Assembly: GCA_030549205.1 (NCBI GenBank) | Contig: JAUKTV010000002.1 | Coordinates: 62,001-126,000 of the forward strand | Source of the DNA: Apiosordaria backusii | Taxonomy: Eukaryota; Ascomycota; Sordariomycetes; Sordariales; Lasiosphaeriaceae | Direction of reading: 5' to 3' | DNA length: 64,000 nucleotides | Shown here: positions 12,409 through 22,907 of the stretch, piece after piece | Numbering within the stretch: the first letter of the stretch is position 1 | Layout: every line of letters starts with the position of its first letter | Made by a program: the position numbers and the translations under genes | The notes under the pieces: model-generated | Told to the model about the DNA's origin: nothing | The model's input: only the letters and a program-made list of their open reading frames with translations | Database searches by the model: none

Positions 12409-13837
12409 CTAATCCTCCTCCAACGGGGTGGTCTTGGCCTCGACGGCGGCAGGGTTGCCAGCATTGACCTGACGGCGGGCACGGACAGCGGCGGCGAGGT
12501 CCTCGAGAACTGTTACCGTAGTCTCCCAGTTGATGCAAGCATCGGTGATGGAGACACCCTTCTTGAGAGCCGCGGGACCCTCGGCGGGGACCTTCTGGTT
12601 GCCCTCGTTGATGTTGGACTCGATCATCACACCAATGATGGCGGTCTCACCCTCGCGGAGCTGTTCGGCGACGGTGGCGGCCACCTTGGGCTGGTTTCGG
12701 TGGTCCTTGTTGGAGTTTCCTGAGTCTAGTTAGCATCGAATTCATATCTTTGTTCGTTGCCCCAAGAACATACCGTGCGAGCAGTCAATCATGATGGCGA
12801 GCTTTTGGCCCTTCTTGACAAGGGTGTCCTTGGCAGCCTGGACGCTGGCCTTGTCGTAGTTGGTACCCTTGGTACCACCTCTGAGAATGACGAAACCGTG
12901 CTCGTTACCACTGGTCCGGGTGATAGCAGCAAGACCCTGCTTGGTTACGCCCATGAAGTGGTGCTTGGCGGCGGCGGCACCAATGGCATCAATAGCCACA
13001 CCAAGACTGCCATCGGTTCCGTTCTTGAAACCGATTGGGAAGGACAGGCCGGAAGCGAGCTCACGGTGAAGCTGGGACTCGGTGGTGCGGGCACCAATGG
13101 CGCCGACGGAGATCAAGTCGGCCAAGAACTGAGGAGAGATGGTGTCCAACATCTCGGTAGCAATGGGCATGCCGGTCGAGGTGAGGTCACGGAAGAGTTG
13201 TCTCGAGACACGGAGACCCTTGTTGATCTTGAAGGTCTCATCGATATCAGGGTCATTGATTAGGCCCTTCCAGCCGACAGTAGTGCGTGGCTTCTCAAGG
13301 TAAGCGCGCATGACGATGACAAGGTCATCTGAGAGCTTGTCGGAAACAGCCTTAAGTCTATGTGCGTACTCAATAGCAGTGGCGGGATCGTGAATGGAGC
13401 ATGGACCGACGATGACCAAGAGACGGTCGTTGCGGCCCATGATGACACCCACAGCATCACGTCTGCCCTTTACTACTGTTTGCAGAGCATCCTCGGTGAT
13501 GGGGACCTCAGAAATCAGCAGGGCAGGGGGGATCAGGGGATCTTGGCCCAACACTTTGAGAAGAATCAGTGACTGCCACAAAGTAGTTTGAACGGATGAA
13601 GACAAGTAGGAGACAGGATGGGGGAGAGTAGCTCAGCAGCCCAAGTGAAGTTCAAGGTCAGTTTAGTGCCAGTTGGTTCCCAAATCGGTTCGGTTCGGTG
13701 ATGAACCATCGAATTGACTCCAACAAACCTCGGGTACTGAACGTGCGCAGTGTATGTTTATGAAGAAAAAAAAAGCTGGTTCGAACCGTACCTCTCATGT
13801 CATCGGCCTGAAGAGGCGCCATCTCGAGTCCGGGCAT
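12409..13837 (-). CDS. 3-deoxy-7-phosphoheptulonate (DAHP) synthase, ARO3/ARO4 type
   Basis: Condenses phosphoenolpyruvate and erythrose 4-phosphate, the first step of the shikimate pathway, in the cytosol. Three exons on the minus strand: 13837–13792, 13553–12774 and 12719–12409, with introns of 238 and 54 bp. The product is 378 residues, normal for class-I fungal DAHP synthases. Recognisable blocks in order are DDMRVLGQDPLIPPALL, VIVGPCSIHDP, RAYLEKPRTTVGWKGLINDP, SEMLDTISPQ in the form TEMLDTISPQ, GARTTESQLHRELASGLS, GFKNGTDG, HHFMGVTKQG, GNEHGFVILRGG, MIDCSHGNS and GVMIESNINEGNQ. The sequence looks closer to the yeast Aro4 pattern, but which aromatic amino acid inhibits it cannot be read with certainty. 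A CPC1/Gcn4-type site lies upstream (separate entry). The first exon is only 46 nt and its start is set by the MPGLEM ATG before DDMR. Confidence 0.93.
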
Positions 13838-16800
13838 GGTGAAGGATGATGTATTAGAAGGTATCACAAAACGATTGCGTGTCGAATGAAAGCAAGACAG
13901 CCCAAAAATCGGGGTGAGAGTGTGTGGTAGAGGATGAGGAGAGACAACACGAAGCGTTGTTCTTCGAAGTTGATGTTGTAGTTGCAGTAGCAGGGAAGGC
14001 GCAGCCAGTTTGAATGGCGAGATGGGCTGGGGTGGTCCTTAAGGCAAAATTGGGTTGGCCTCTGAGATCTGAGCAATTACAATTGTAGTGGGCCAGGTGC
14101 AGCAACAAAGAAACCAGAGAGCTCAAACTTTGATAAGCCTCAATTGCAAAAATTTGACAGATAGAGCTTTACAATTGGAATATTTAATCAGGAAAATTTT
14201 TGACATCTCTTGAGTGCAAGGAAGATGATATGATATTGGCTTGTTAAGGTGACTCAGACTGTGCCCCAGTTCAGTGTCCCAGGACAATATCGGTCCGGGC
14301 GGGATGTCGGGCACTAAAATTCCAAAACGGTGTTCAACCGCTGCTTTGATCGCCGTAGCTGACATGCCATCGCAAGTTTTGTGCATTTATTTATACGGAG
14401 TACGTTGGAAGAGCCTGCAGGTTGCAGGATCCTATGCAGACGGCTCACAAAATCCAACCCACAATGGGATGACGAGAGCATCAAGAGGCTGGCGGGGAGC
14501 ACCTGAGAAAAGCAGAATTGGCCACCCCCGTCCACTTAGATGACCCCTTCTACGCATGTGTCTCCGAACACGGAGGCAAACCAGTAAAACCACAGATATC
14601 TTTGGTCAAAATCCTAGGCTCAATGCAGCTGGGCGTCCGGGCGACAGGTTTGAAAATGCGCCATTGCTTGCGGGCAGCAACTTCAAGGTGGGGGAGGGGT
14701 AAACTTTTTTTTGACGCCGCAATGCTTCACCGCCTTCCACTTCATGGTCCACCGCAGACATGTAATCAAGTTGCAGCACATATAGAGTCTCCGCCACCGC
14801 CCCGTTTCTCGATCTGGAGATTTTGTTCGAGTATTTGCGATTCTTTGCAACACCTGGCTGTCGTCTGTTGTGTGCAATGTGTGACACGGAAGGTATGTAG
14901 TGTACTCGGGACCAAATGCGAGATTTGGAGATTTGGAGACAGCAACGAGCCTCCGATTCCCCAAAAGAGGATAGGCTGCTTGGGTTGGATCCGAGTTAAC
15001 GGCTTGGTGCTCCGGGCTCCTGATCCGTACCCTTGGTTTGCATCACACAGCATTCGGGTGTGTGCCGTTCTGAGTTCGTGGGTGACGCACAACCAAGGGT
15101 CCCATCAATGCTCGATGTCATGAGTCTAGCAGAGAGAGTAGCACATCGGCCGCTTGGCACCGTTGCAAGCGTTCAACTTCCCGACAAAACCGAGGTTGGC
15201 ACCGATCATGATGTTGTGCTTGTGATGCCGACGGGCTGACGGGTTTCTGCTCCACTGGTCCGCAGAAGGCCGAATCGAGGGGCAACGAATCCGCAAGGCC
15301 GGCCGCTCCTTATCACTGGCTGCCGGGCCCCGGGTCACCCCTCCCGAGCCCTGTGGCCGGCCCGAGACCGGACGTGTCGATTTGGACATGGACAACTTCG
15401 GTTGGCCGACCACAATCTCATCTTAACCCGCTTCCTCTTTGAGGATTCTAGAGTTCGGCAACGGGATAAAACTTGAAGGCGTTCCTCAATCCTTCTTGCG
15501 CGTTTCAGTAACTGGAGCCACACGAGTCAGCAGTTCCAACGTCGTCCGATGCACCCACTATCAACTCGTGGTAATTCTCATATTTTGCTACTGCTGCTAC
15601 TGAAGGTCACACGTTCCCTCCCTGTTCGTGGGCCGTCCCTCGAATATGGGCCGTCGACCAACGGCCACCAACGGCCACTGGGACCCAGCCAACCTCGCAC
15701 GGCCGGATCGATATGCCTCGGCTTATTATTCGTCATCCCATCTATTTGCTATCCAGAACCGGGCACGCAGAAAGATAAACCGGAAATGGACGCGGTGGAC
15801 GGCTCTTGAAGCAATTCTGAAACCGACGAGGTTCTCAACGTGACTTAACTGGTGAACAAGCTTCCCAGCGAGTCGGGTGCACAACCCCATCTTTCATGGA
15901 GATGTCCGTGCGCATGGTACGCCTGGAAGAAGGTGGGGTCATTCTGAAGAGCAATGTGAAATGCTTATCTTTTCCGGCCAGGCATCGCGGCATGCTGCCT
16001 GGAGAAGGGCGTCTTGGAATTGTTACTGACTGGCGATTATCCCTCGGTGCTCTCACATCCTGCAACTTCTTCCCTTTCTGGTCTCCTCCTGCTTCCGTTT
16101 CTCTTGTTGATCCAGGCAGCTGTAAAACCCTTGTCGCATCTGACGTCGGCTGGTGCCCGCCCTCTCATCGTGGGCGTCTTGTTCCTCAGCTGCGGTGTTT
16201 GTCTCACCCGACAGCTCGAGCGGACAAAAGTTTTGTTCTCGCGAAAAGTCTACCCCCTTTGTCTTCATCTCAAGGAATCATTGCCTCCAGGGGAAAGTAT
16301 CTCACAATCTGTATCATTCCAACATTTCTTCTTCCTTCGTATCGATAAGATAAGCGCGGTCGGGACTTTCCATCGCTTGACCGGTTCCCGGGAAGTGGGA
16401 CAGCACTCGATGGGATACTGTTAGCGAGGGACATCAAGCAAGGGCGAGCCGCCGTACCGTTTCGACTCTCGCACTAACAATCTTTTGAACCCCCGGCAGG
16501 AGCTGAGAGGACGGACAAGGTCGCGCAGGCCCAGCCCCAGACTTCCAGCCTGCAATCCCTCCTGTCAGCCCTTCCAGACTCCGCCCCCTCCTTCCTTCTG
16601 TTCTCCATGCAAAACATAGCGAACACTTCTTGACCACCTGGAAGGGCATTACCGGCAATTGTTTTTCTGAAATCATCGTCTATACGTATTGCGCAGGATT
16701 TATCTCATCGACGTCCTTATCTCGACATTGCTGGCCCTCCCGATCTCGCTGAAGTCCAGATAGGGCAACGAAGTACGACTTGTATTTCTTGCGAGAGGTA

Positions 16801-16923
16801 TTACACAAAAGTGGCATTGGCATAGACGGACGCTTTTTATTTCTACCGTATCAAGCAATTGCGCCATGTTGTCCAACGAGAGCTGGCCTGCCCTTCAGCG
16901 CAAAAGGGGGAGGGAGGAGGACC
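13838..16923. other. Long intergenic region, no gene supported
   Basis: Three kilobases of normal composition separate the DAHP synthase promoter from the next gene. Several open frames occur on both strands, including 14518–15123, but they overlap, lack convincing starts or splice contexts, and show no recognisable domain. The downstream gene appears to be a low-complexity protein with a spliced 5' end, so part of 16.0–16.9 kb could be a long 5' leader. Otherwise I see nothing. Confidence 0.45.
14250..14256. promoter_or_regulatory. Putative CPC1/Gcn4 binding site (TGACTCA)
   Basis: A perfect TGACTCA lies about 410 bp upstream of the DAHP synthase start. In filamentous ascomycetes CPC1/CpcA, the Gcn4 orthologue, activates amino-acid biosynthesis genes through this 7-bp motif under amino-acid starvation. 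DAHP synthase is a typical target. A single site could occur by chance (about one in 8 kb per 7-mer, counting both strands), so this is inference from location. Confidence 0.4.
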
Positions 16924-17975
16924 ATGCCGAGATATCCTCTGGTGGTATGCTTGGCTTTACAGAACACAGAAGTGTGAGTGTTGTCGCACCGGGTCAAACG
17001 AGTGTCGAGGACAATATAACTGACGTCTGATAGAAACGCCTTCACGCACTCCCACTTAGAACGTCACCCCCTTCGAAACGATGGGCCGAACCACCAAGAT
17101 TCCATGCGCCGCCTCCAACATTCATCATCCCCAGCCAGCCGCGAACCATCACACCCAACAGTTCAGACTCGGACGAGCCAACCCACTGCGCTTTCGCCGA
17201 GGAGCCAGAGATCGTCACCGTTCCCACACAACAATCCCCAATTAATGTGAATATCACCATGGCAGACTGCGACATGGACATGGACATGATGGACACCTCC
17301 GAGCCATCAAACCCTTCCTCACAAAACCACCTCAGCGGTTTCCAGCCCGAGCCACTCCCCAGTGTCACCGGCCGAATCCCAACCCCAATACACTGCAGCT
17401 TCGCTGCCCAAGTCCGAGGTCAAAACTGGAACGAACCCCACGGCGCACAGCTAGCCACCACACCCGAAGAACCCACCCCCATGGCCTTTGACAGCAACGG
17501 CATGGTCGATAGCAACATGGTTCTGAACCACGCCACCGTTCCCCGCTGCCTCGACAATGCCGCAGCGATGGCTGACTGGAGCCACATTCAAAACCGCCGG
17601 CTTCCCTCTCCCATCAGTGAAAGCGGCGGGGAGGACAGCCCGGCGATGATGCTCGATTCCTGCTCCCCTCACCCGATCACCACGTCTCCCAGCGGGCATC
17701 TCAGCCATTTGACGCATGAGCACCCGCTCCTGGCGACGATGAGGGAGAATTCCCCGCGACCGGATTCTCCGAATGGGAATGGGATGGATGTTGAATCGGG
17801 TTCGCCAGGAACGCCATCGCCCAAGAGGGGACACGCGAGGTCGAGACACACGGTGAACTCTTGGACGGCGGTGCAACCCGGGATGAAGAGGTCGTTTAGT
17901 ATAGGGTATCGAGCGGACTGTGACAAGTGCAGGATGAAGGTGCCGGGCCACTTTAATCATATTATTATTTCTTAG
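16924..17975 (+). CDS. Uncharacterised protein with conserved C-terminal CxxC box
   Basis: The frame ending at 17975 stays open far upstream of its first ATG (17259) and reads as coding ('TITPNSSDSDEPTHCAF' and onwards), so the true start lies in an earlier exon. The best candidate is ATG 16924 (MPRYPLVV). It is joined by a GTGAGT donor at 16974 to an acceptor ending at 17059, or by the adjacent GTGTGA donor at 16972 to the acceptor at 17033. Both keep the frame. The protein is Ser/Pro/Met/Asp-rich with a run of MDMDMMD, SP and TP sites (NSPRPDSP, GTPSPKRGH) and a compact C-terminus, SIGYRADCDKCRMKVPGHFNH. That CxxC ending looks like the only structured, probably metal-binding or docking, part. 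The family is not identified. The 5' end is uncertain; the 3' exon is solid. Confidence 0.55.
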
Positions 17976-19141
17976 AAGGATGAGGGAAGTGGGGAGTGGA
18001 GGAGTAGGGTTGAGGGGGTGGGGGAGAGGATTGCCTGTTGGGGGAAGGGCAAGAAGCAGAGGGGGTCAGATGGGGGGCGCAAGATGTGCTCTGTTTGTTG
18101 AGGTGAAGGGCTGGGCTGTACATGCAATTGTATAAGAGAACGCCTTTGTGGGGGTTCTGACTGTCTTTTTTAAAGTTTTTTGGGGGTGGATTATTGCGGT
18201 TGATACCAAGGAAGCGTAATTGGGTTTTGGTTCACTCGTTTGCTCTTTTTTTTTTTTTCGTTGTTGTATGGTTCGGGGTTACTTGATTTGGGTTGGCTTT
18301 TTATCTGCGGGACGTTACGGGACGGGACGGAACAGTATTGCATACACACATCATTGCCAGCGAGCAGAGCAAACTTTTCTTTCTATAGTAGTATATGGTT
18401 TTTTGGGAATTGGGGAGCAGGGCAAGCAGTTGGGAGTAAGGAGTATGGGGGTAAGATGTCAAACTGGCAGGAAAGCGAAATTCGGGCACACACACACATA
18501 CTTGGAATACATATCCAATAATAGCATAGCTGAAGCATGGCAGGCTTGGGGAGAGAAGCGTTAGCAAGGCAGAATACAAAGCGGAATGTTTATACTTGTC
18601 AAGTCATTCGTGGACTTAGTAAGGTATGAAGTGTTCCGATGTAAAGGCCTATGGCTGCCTTGGGAGGTGAGACAGTCCAAGACAGTCCAAGACATGTTGC
18701 GAGACAATGCTGAAAGAGTGAGCGTGAATCCGAACGTCAAAGGGTAACGTTAGTCCTCAAAGCTCATGGCACAACCTCAAAACTTGTCGCTACAGACAAA
18801 ACCAACATGCTCCGCTGATCTCAACTTCGACTTCGAATTCTTCTAATATGATGATGCATAGGTATGAGATAGTAGATATGTCATACAAAAACGCCGGATG
18901 TTATGCAAACGGGTTCTCCTCTTTTTTCTATACACTATTGGTACAAGCACCTCTCTTTCACAAAAGCGACCTGGCTTCGTTTACCCCCCTGTGAGAGAGT
19001 GGTGATGGCTGCCTTCCGACCCGTCATTCACCTACCCTCCCTTGCATTTTTACCTTTCCTCCCAATTGGCAGTACAGCCCCTGACTGGCTATACTCAGGC
19101 GTTATATGAACCTACAAGCCTCTTCATTTTCGTTGACATCT
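17976..19141. other. Intergenic, 3'-to-3' gap
   Basis: This lies between two convergent genes. It contains a GT-rich 3' flank, T-runs near 18246–18259, a short (CA)n at 18487–18498 and a small tandem GACAGTCCAA duplication near 18672–18690. No coding potential was recognised. Confidence 0.5.
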
Positions 19142-20241
19142 CTACCAAAACCACCCCTTCTTCTTCTTATTCTTCTCCCCTTCCTCCAACCCAATCCTAT
19201 CCAGCTCCCCACCCCTCCTCTCATTCTCCTTCTCCTTCTCAAATGCCTCTTTCGCCTTCTCCTTCAAGTTCTTCGCCACCCCCCTCCCCTCGCTCGCCCT
19301 GACCAAATCACTATCCCTCACTCCAGTCCCATCATCCTCCTCACTCAGCGACTCCCACCCTAACCTCCGCTCGTTGCTCATCGCGTCATCCCCTTCCTCC
19401 TCCTTTTTCAAATTGGCAGTCAACCAAGTCCAGAGCCCCTTCTTTTGCTGTTGCTGCTGCTGTGTTGTTGTTTCTTCTTGCTGCTGTGTTTCTTGCTGCT
19501 GCTCTGCCGGTACTCTTTCTGTTGTGGTTGACGATGACGATGATGGCCAGCTCACAACCTCAGTAACACTCGGCTGCTGCTTCTCTGCCGTACCTACAGC
19601 AGCAGCAGCAGGGGCAAACCCACTGGGGAGTTTCTCAAAAAAGGATGTCTTTCCACCAGTCATGCCCTGCTGCCTCTCCCGTTCCATCACTTCTTCGACT
19701 AGAGCAATCTGATCTTCATCGGCCTTTCCAGTCATGTAGGCGAGGCGTGCTTGGGCTAGCTCGTCGGCCTCGATTTGCTTTTGGGTTTCGATCCATTCTA
19801 CTTTGCGCTTGCGGTTGAGGATCATCATGTCGTAGAAGGTGTAGACTGTTGCTACTACTCCGAGACCTTTTCACGATTGTTAACGAGCTGAGTAGGGGGA
19901 AAGAGGGACGGGGGACTTAAAGGAGGGGAAAATATACCGGAGAAGCCTATCAATGCCATGACGGAGAGACGGTGGCCTTTGTCGGCCAGGCTGCGGCCTA
20001 CGGCGAGGTATTGCTCTAGTTTGGAGACATTGGCGAGTTTGGCTCTTTGGTGGGCGGCGCGGAGGCGGGCGACTTTTTCGTCGGGGGTTTCCAGTCGAAT
20101 GGGATTCCCTCCTGGGCCTCTTGATGGGGGGATGCTGGTGGGGGAGCCGGGTTTGCTGAAGCGGCTGGATTTGGAGTCGGCGTGGGGGGTTGTTGCTGTG
20201 AAGCGCGTTGCGTCGGAGACGGTGCGCGGGGATATTGGCAT
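19142..20241 (-). CDS. Cytochrome c oxidase assembly protein, COX14-like
   Basis: Two exons, 20241–19938 and 19866–19142, with a 71-bp intron (GTATAT donor). The product is 342 residues. The N-terminus (DATRFTATTPHADSK), the helix ETPDEKVARLRAAHQRAK, and one membrane segment around 'MALIGFSGLGVVATVYTFYD' followed by MMILNRKRK match the fungal 'cytochrome oxidase c assembly' (COX14-type) family. These are small inner-membrane factors that couple Cox1 synthesis to assembly. After the conserved LAYMTGKADEDQIALVEE block comes a long low-complexity tail with Gln-rich runs (about 19440–19510) and Lys/Glu-rich helices. It makes this copy longer than the usual family member. It is divergently transcribed from the mitochondrial ribosomal protein gene next door. 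Confidence 0.72.
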
Positions 20242-20920
20242 TGTGGGCGGTGTGAAGTGGTGGTGGTAGGTGATGATATTGAGAGCTTTCTATCCTTGGT
20301 GGTGGTGGTGGTGGGATAGACCCCGGATGCGGGATGAATTGGGTGTCGAAGCTAGAATCAGGCGGGGGGTAGATAGCCAATATTGAGATTGATCCCGGGT
20401 GTCAAGAGCTCGTAGGTCCGGGTCTATACTATGGGAGCGAATGTGGTGATCCTGCCGGTGATGGTGGTGGTGGAGGAGGAGCGGACGAATTGGAAGCTCT
20501 TCACAGTCCTCAGATCCAAAAGTCGTTCGTCAACCTCTGATCATCCAATGATGCGCCAAGCAAGTTTTTTTGAACAGAGCTACCTAACCCCAGCTCGAAG
20601 ATTGTGGCTGGAGCTTGGGTGCAGATAAGCCACCCAAACGGTTGGAGAAGTGTGGCTGGTGCGCCGCCTCTTTCTCGGGTTCGTGCCCCACAATGCGGGA
20701 ATGGCTTGGCACATCCGATGGAAATTTTGGCTTGGGTGGTGTTGAGCGCTCAATCGCCCGAGGTGCCTGTCGTCCACTTTGCGGTTGGGATTCGAGAGAT
20801 TTGAGAGGACCGGGCAGAACGAATACCGACGACCTTCCTCCGTGCCCGAGCCTCCGAACTGCTTTGCCAATTGGAACAACGACAACTTCGCTCACTCGCT
20901 CCTAACAGAATACACAAACC
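20242..20920. promoter_or_regulatory. Shared divergent promoter of two mitochondrial genes
   Basis: A 679-bp gap separates the start codons of two head-to-head genes for mitochondrial biogenesis. No TATA box stands out. Open frames inside overlap on both strands and look non-coding. Co-regulation is inferred only from the arrangement. Confidence 0.45.
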
Positions 20921-22300
20921 ATGCGCCATCTCCCGAGGTTACGGGGCGCCGTCTCCGCGAGGTTGTGCTGCTCTTCCCCGACCCCAATCCGTACCGCCGC
21001 TGTGGCTGCCGTCGCGACGACTTCCTCTTCCACAAATACCCAATTCCTACAAAGACGAACCCTCTCCACGTCCGTCGTCGACTCCGGCACCGTCGAGGTT
21101 CAGAGCCCACCCCAGGGTCTTAGACCACCTTCAAAAGGCTGGCAAGTTGCCGTCCGGCCAGATAAGATCACCGACCCTGCATACGTACCGGCGGAAAGCG
21201 GGCTAGATTTGGAGGAAGTTGGTGGCTTGGATGATTGGTGGGAGAACCCAGCCAACTACGGCGTTGGCAAGGAGTGGGTTAAGTTTGGCCGCACAGAGAA
21301 GGTTACGGACCCAGCTGTTGTCGAAGTTGCGGTTTACCGGGCGCTGGTTGAGGCGTTGATTGCGGAGAAGGAAGTCGAGGATGATGTCGCTAGGGATATT
21401 CTACTCAGCTCGGGATGGGGGCCCGCGGCTTTGACGACCGCTGCTGCGGAAACCAAGCTGGTTATCGGACCGCATAAAGCCCTCTCGTTTGACCTCCGAA
21501 AGAGCAATGCTATGGTGGCTGCATTAGAGAAGTATAAGCTTATTCCGGAGAAGATCGAGATCCAAGAGACAACCCTTGCAGAGGAGACAGAAGGAAAGCT
21601 AGAACCTGAGGTAACAGAGGAGGTCGAGACAGCCGCCGCCGTCGAGAAAGAAGCTGAGGTGACGGAGGACCTCGAGACAGTCACCGCCGCCGAGCAAGAA
21701 GCTGAGGCAAGGGAGGAGGTTGAGACAGACGCCACCGTCGAGCGAGAAACCGAGGTAACGGAGGAGGTCGAGACAGCTGCCGCCCCCGAGCAAGAAGCTG
21801 AGGTGGAGGAGGAGGTCTGGACAGACAATGTTCTTACCAGTGAAGAGGCCCAGATGACCCTCGAGGGACTGGGCCACAAATGGAAGAAGGCTAGATTGGA
21901 CAGCGCTGCCCTCAAATTCTTCGTGAGTTCCTCACTCCTTCTCCATGCCGAATGATTGCTAACCGTACGATAGGCTGCCAAGCGCATCCAAAAGCTCACT
22001 GGGCACATCATTCCAGATGGCAAGCTGGTAGTGATCACCACTGCCGATAAACTCATCAAGGAGCTCGTCAAGGCCCCCAAGGCTAAGAAGCTCGCCGAGG
22101 AGATTGAGAACAAGCAAATCTTCCAGTCATTGCCCAATGTACGGGTATTCCCCCGCAGGGTCACACCCATTGACAAGGAAAAGATGGTGGGTCGCTGGAA
22201 GGTCATCCGGGAGGAGCTTGAGAGACGCGGCCTCCCTGTTATTGGCACTGCCAATATCGACAACGCGGTCGAGAGGAAGTGGGTTACGGGGATGAAATAA
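20921..22300 (+). CDS. Mitochondrial large-subunit ribosomal protein, mL50/Mrpl13-like
   Basis: Two exons, 20921–21922 and 21974–22300, are joined in phase 0 over a 51-bp intron (GTGAGT, TAG acceptor). The product is 442 residues. The first 50 or so residues are Arg/Ser/Ala-rich with no acidic residues, as in a mitochondrial presequence. The segment LRPPSKGWQVAVRPDKITD, then DDWWENPANYGVGKEWVKFG and KVTDPAVVEVAVYRALVEAL, resembles the fungal L50-type protein of the 54S subunit. The C-terminus (LKFFAAKRIQKLTGHIIPD… to VTPIDKEKMVGRWKVI) continues this. Between the two lies an acidic insert made of four tandem 16-residue units (EVTEEVETAAAVEKEA type, 48-bp repeats at about 21610–21810), which is unusual and probably solvent-exposed. 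The assignment is by pattern memory; the mitochondrial role is more certain than the exact subunit name. Confidence 0.68.
21610..21815 (+). repeat. Four 48-bp coding tandem repeats
   Basis: Within the ribosomal protein gene, the motif encoding EVTE(E/D)(V/L)ETxxAxE(K/Q)EA is repeated four times with a partial fifth. Nearly all unit differences keep the acidic character, so the array is maintained in frame (48 bp is a multiple of three). Confidence 0.8.
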
Positions 22301-22907
22301 AGCCACCACAACTTGCTGAGCTGCTATGTATATTACCTTATGGATATCCCTGTGTAACATGTATAATGTAGACAAAACTGGGGTCTTGATGTGCAACATG
22401 AGAAATTGCTTCAGCAGTCTTGCCATCATGGTCAAAAGAACAGACACTGCTACACACAACCCACCAGGTAGGAACTGCTAGTACATGGGTTCCAGTTATT
22501 TTCCAATGTTTCTTTGGCAATCTCCGAAGGCAGTCGACAATATTTCAGGAGGCCTGTACCTATGACACTTGCAGCCCCTGTCTTTTTGTCCACAGCTCGA
22601 GTGGGCAACCTCCAATTATTATTACGCGCACGGACCACTTTGCTCACCGTGACTGCACACCTCATGTTCAAATGTTGGGAAGCTACAACAGACTTCGAAC
22701 TGCCAGGTTGATGAAAGACCATTGCTGAAATAAAAATTGTTCGAATCTGGCCCAAACCGAGATTTTAGCTTCTTTCAATGATTCCACCTCATAACAGCCA
22801 CTACTGAAGCAGCGTCTACTACTTGCCAACCATTTTCGGGTATCTGTTACAACTCACCTCGCTCAGTATATGGAAGTCCCATATCAACATCCGACACTGC
22901 CGCCAAA
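22301..22907. other. Intergenic, no gene seen
   Basis: About 600 bp between the stop of the ribosomal protein gene and the start of the armadillo protein gene, both on the plus strand. It probably holds a 3' UTR and a promoter. The only open frames are short and overlapping. Confidence 0.45.

Noticed and set aside
12757..13263. 168-codon plus-strand frame over the DAHP synthase gene
   Set aside because: An exact antisense shadow of the strongly conserved minus-strand exon.
14518..15123. 201-codon open frame on the plus strand
   Set aside because: No ATG start in a good context, overlaps several opposite-strand frames, no domain or splice support; likely non-coding.
18487..18500. Short CA run and nearby direct repeats as a CRISPR-like array
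   Set aside because: Simple microsatellite and a two-copy 10-bp duplication in a eukaryotic genome; no spacers and no array.
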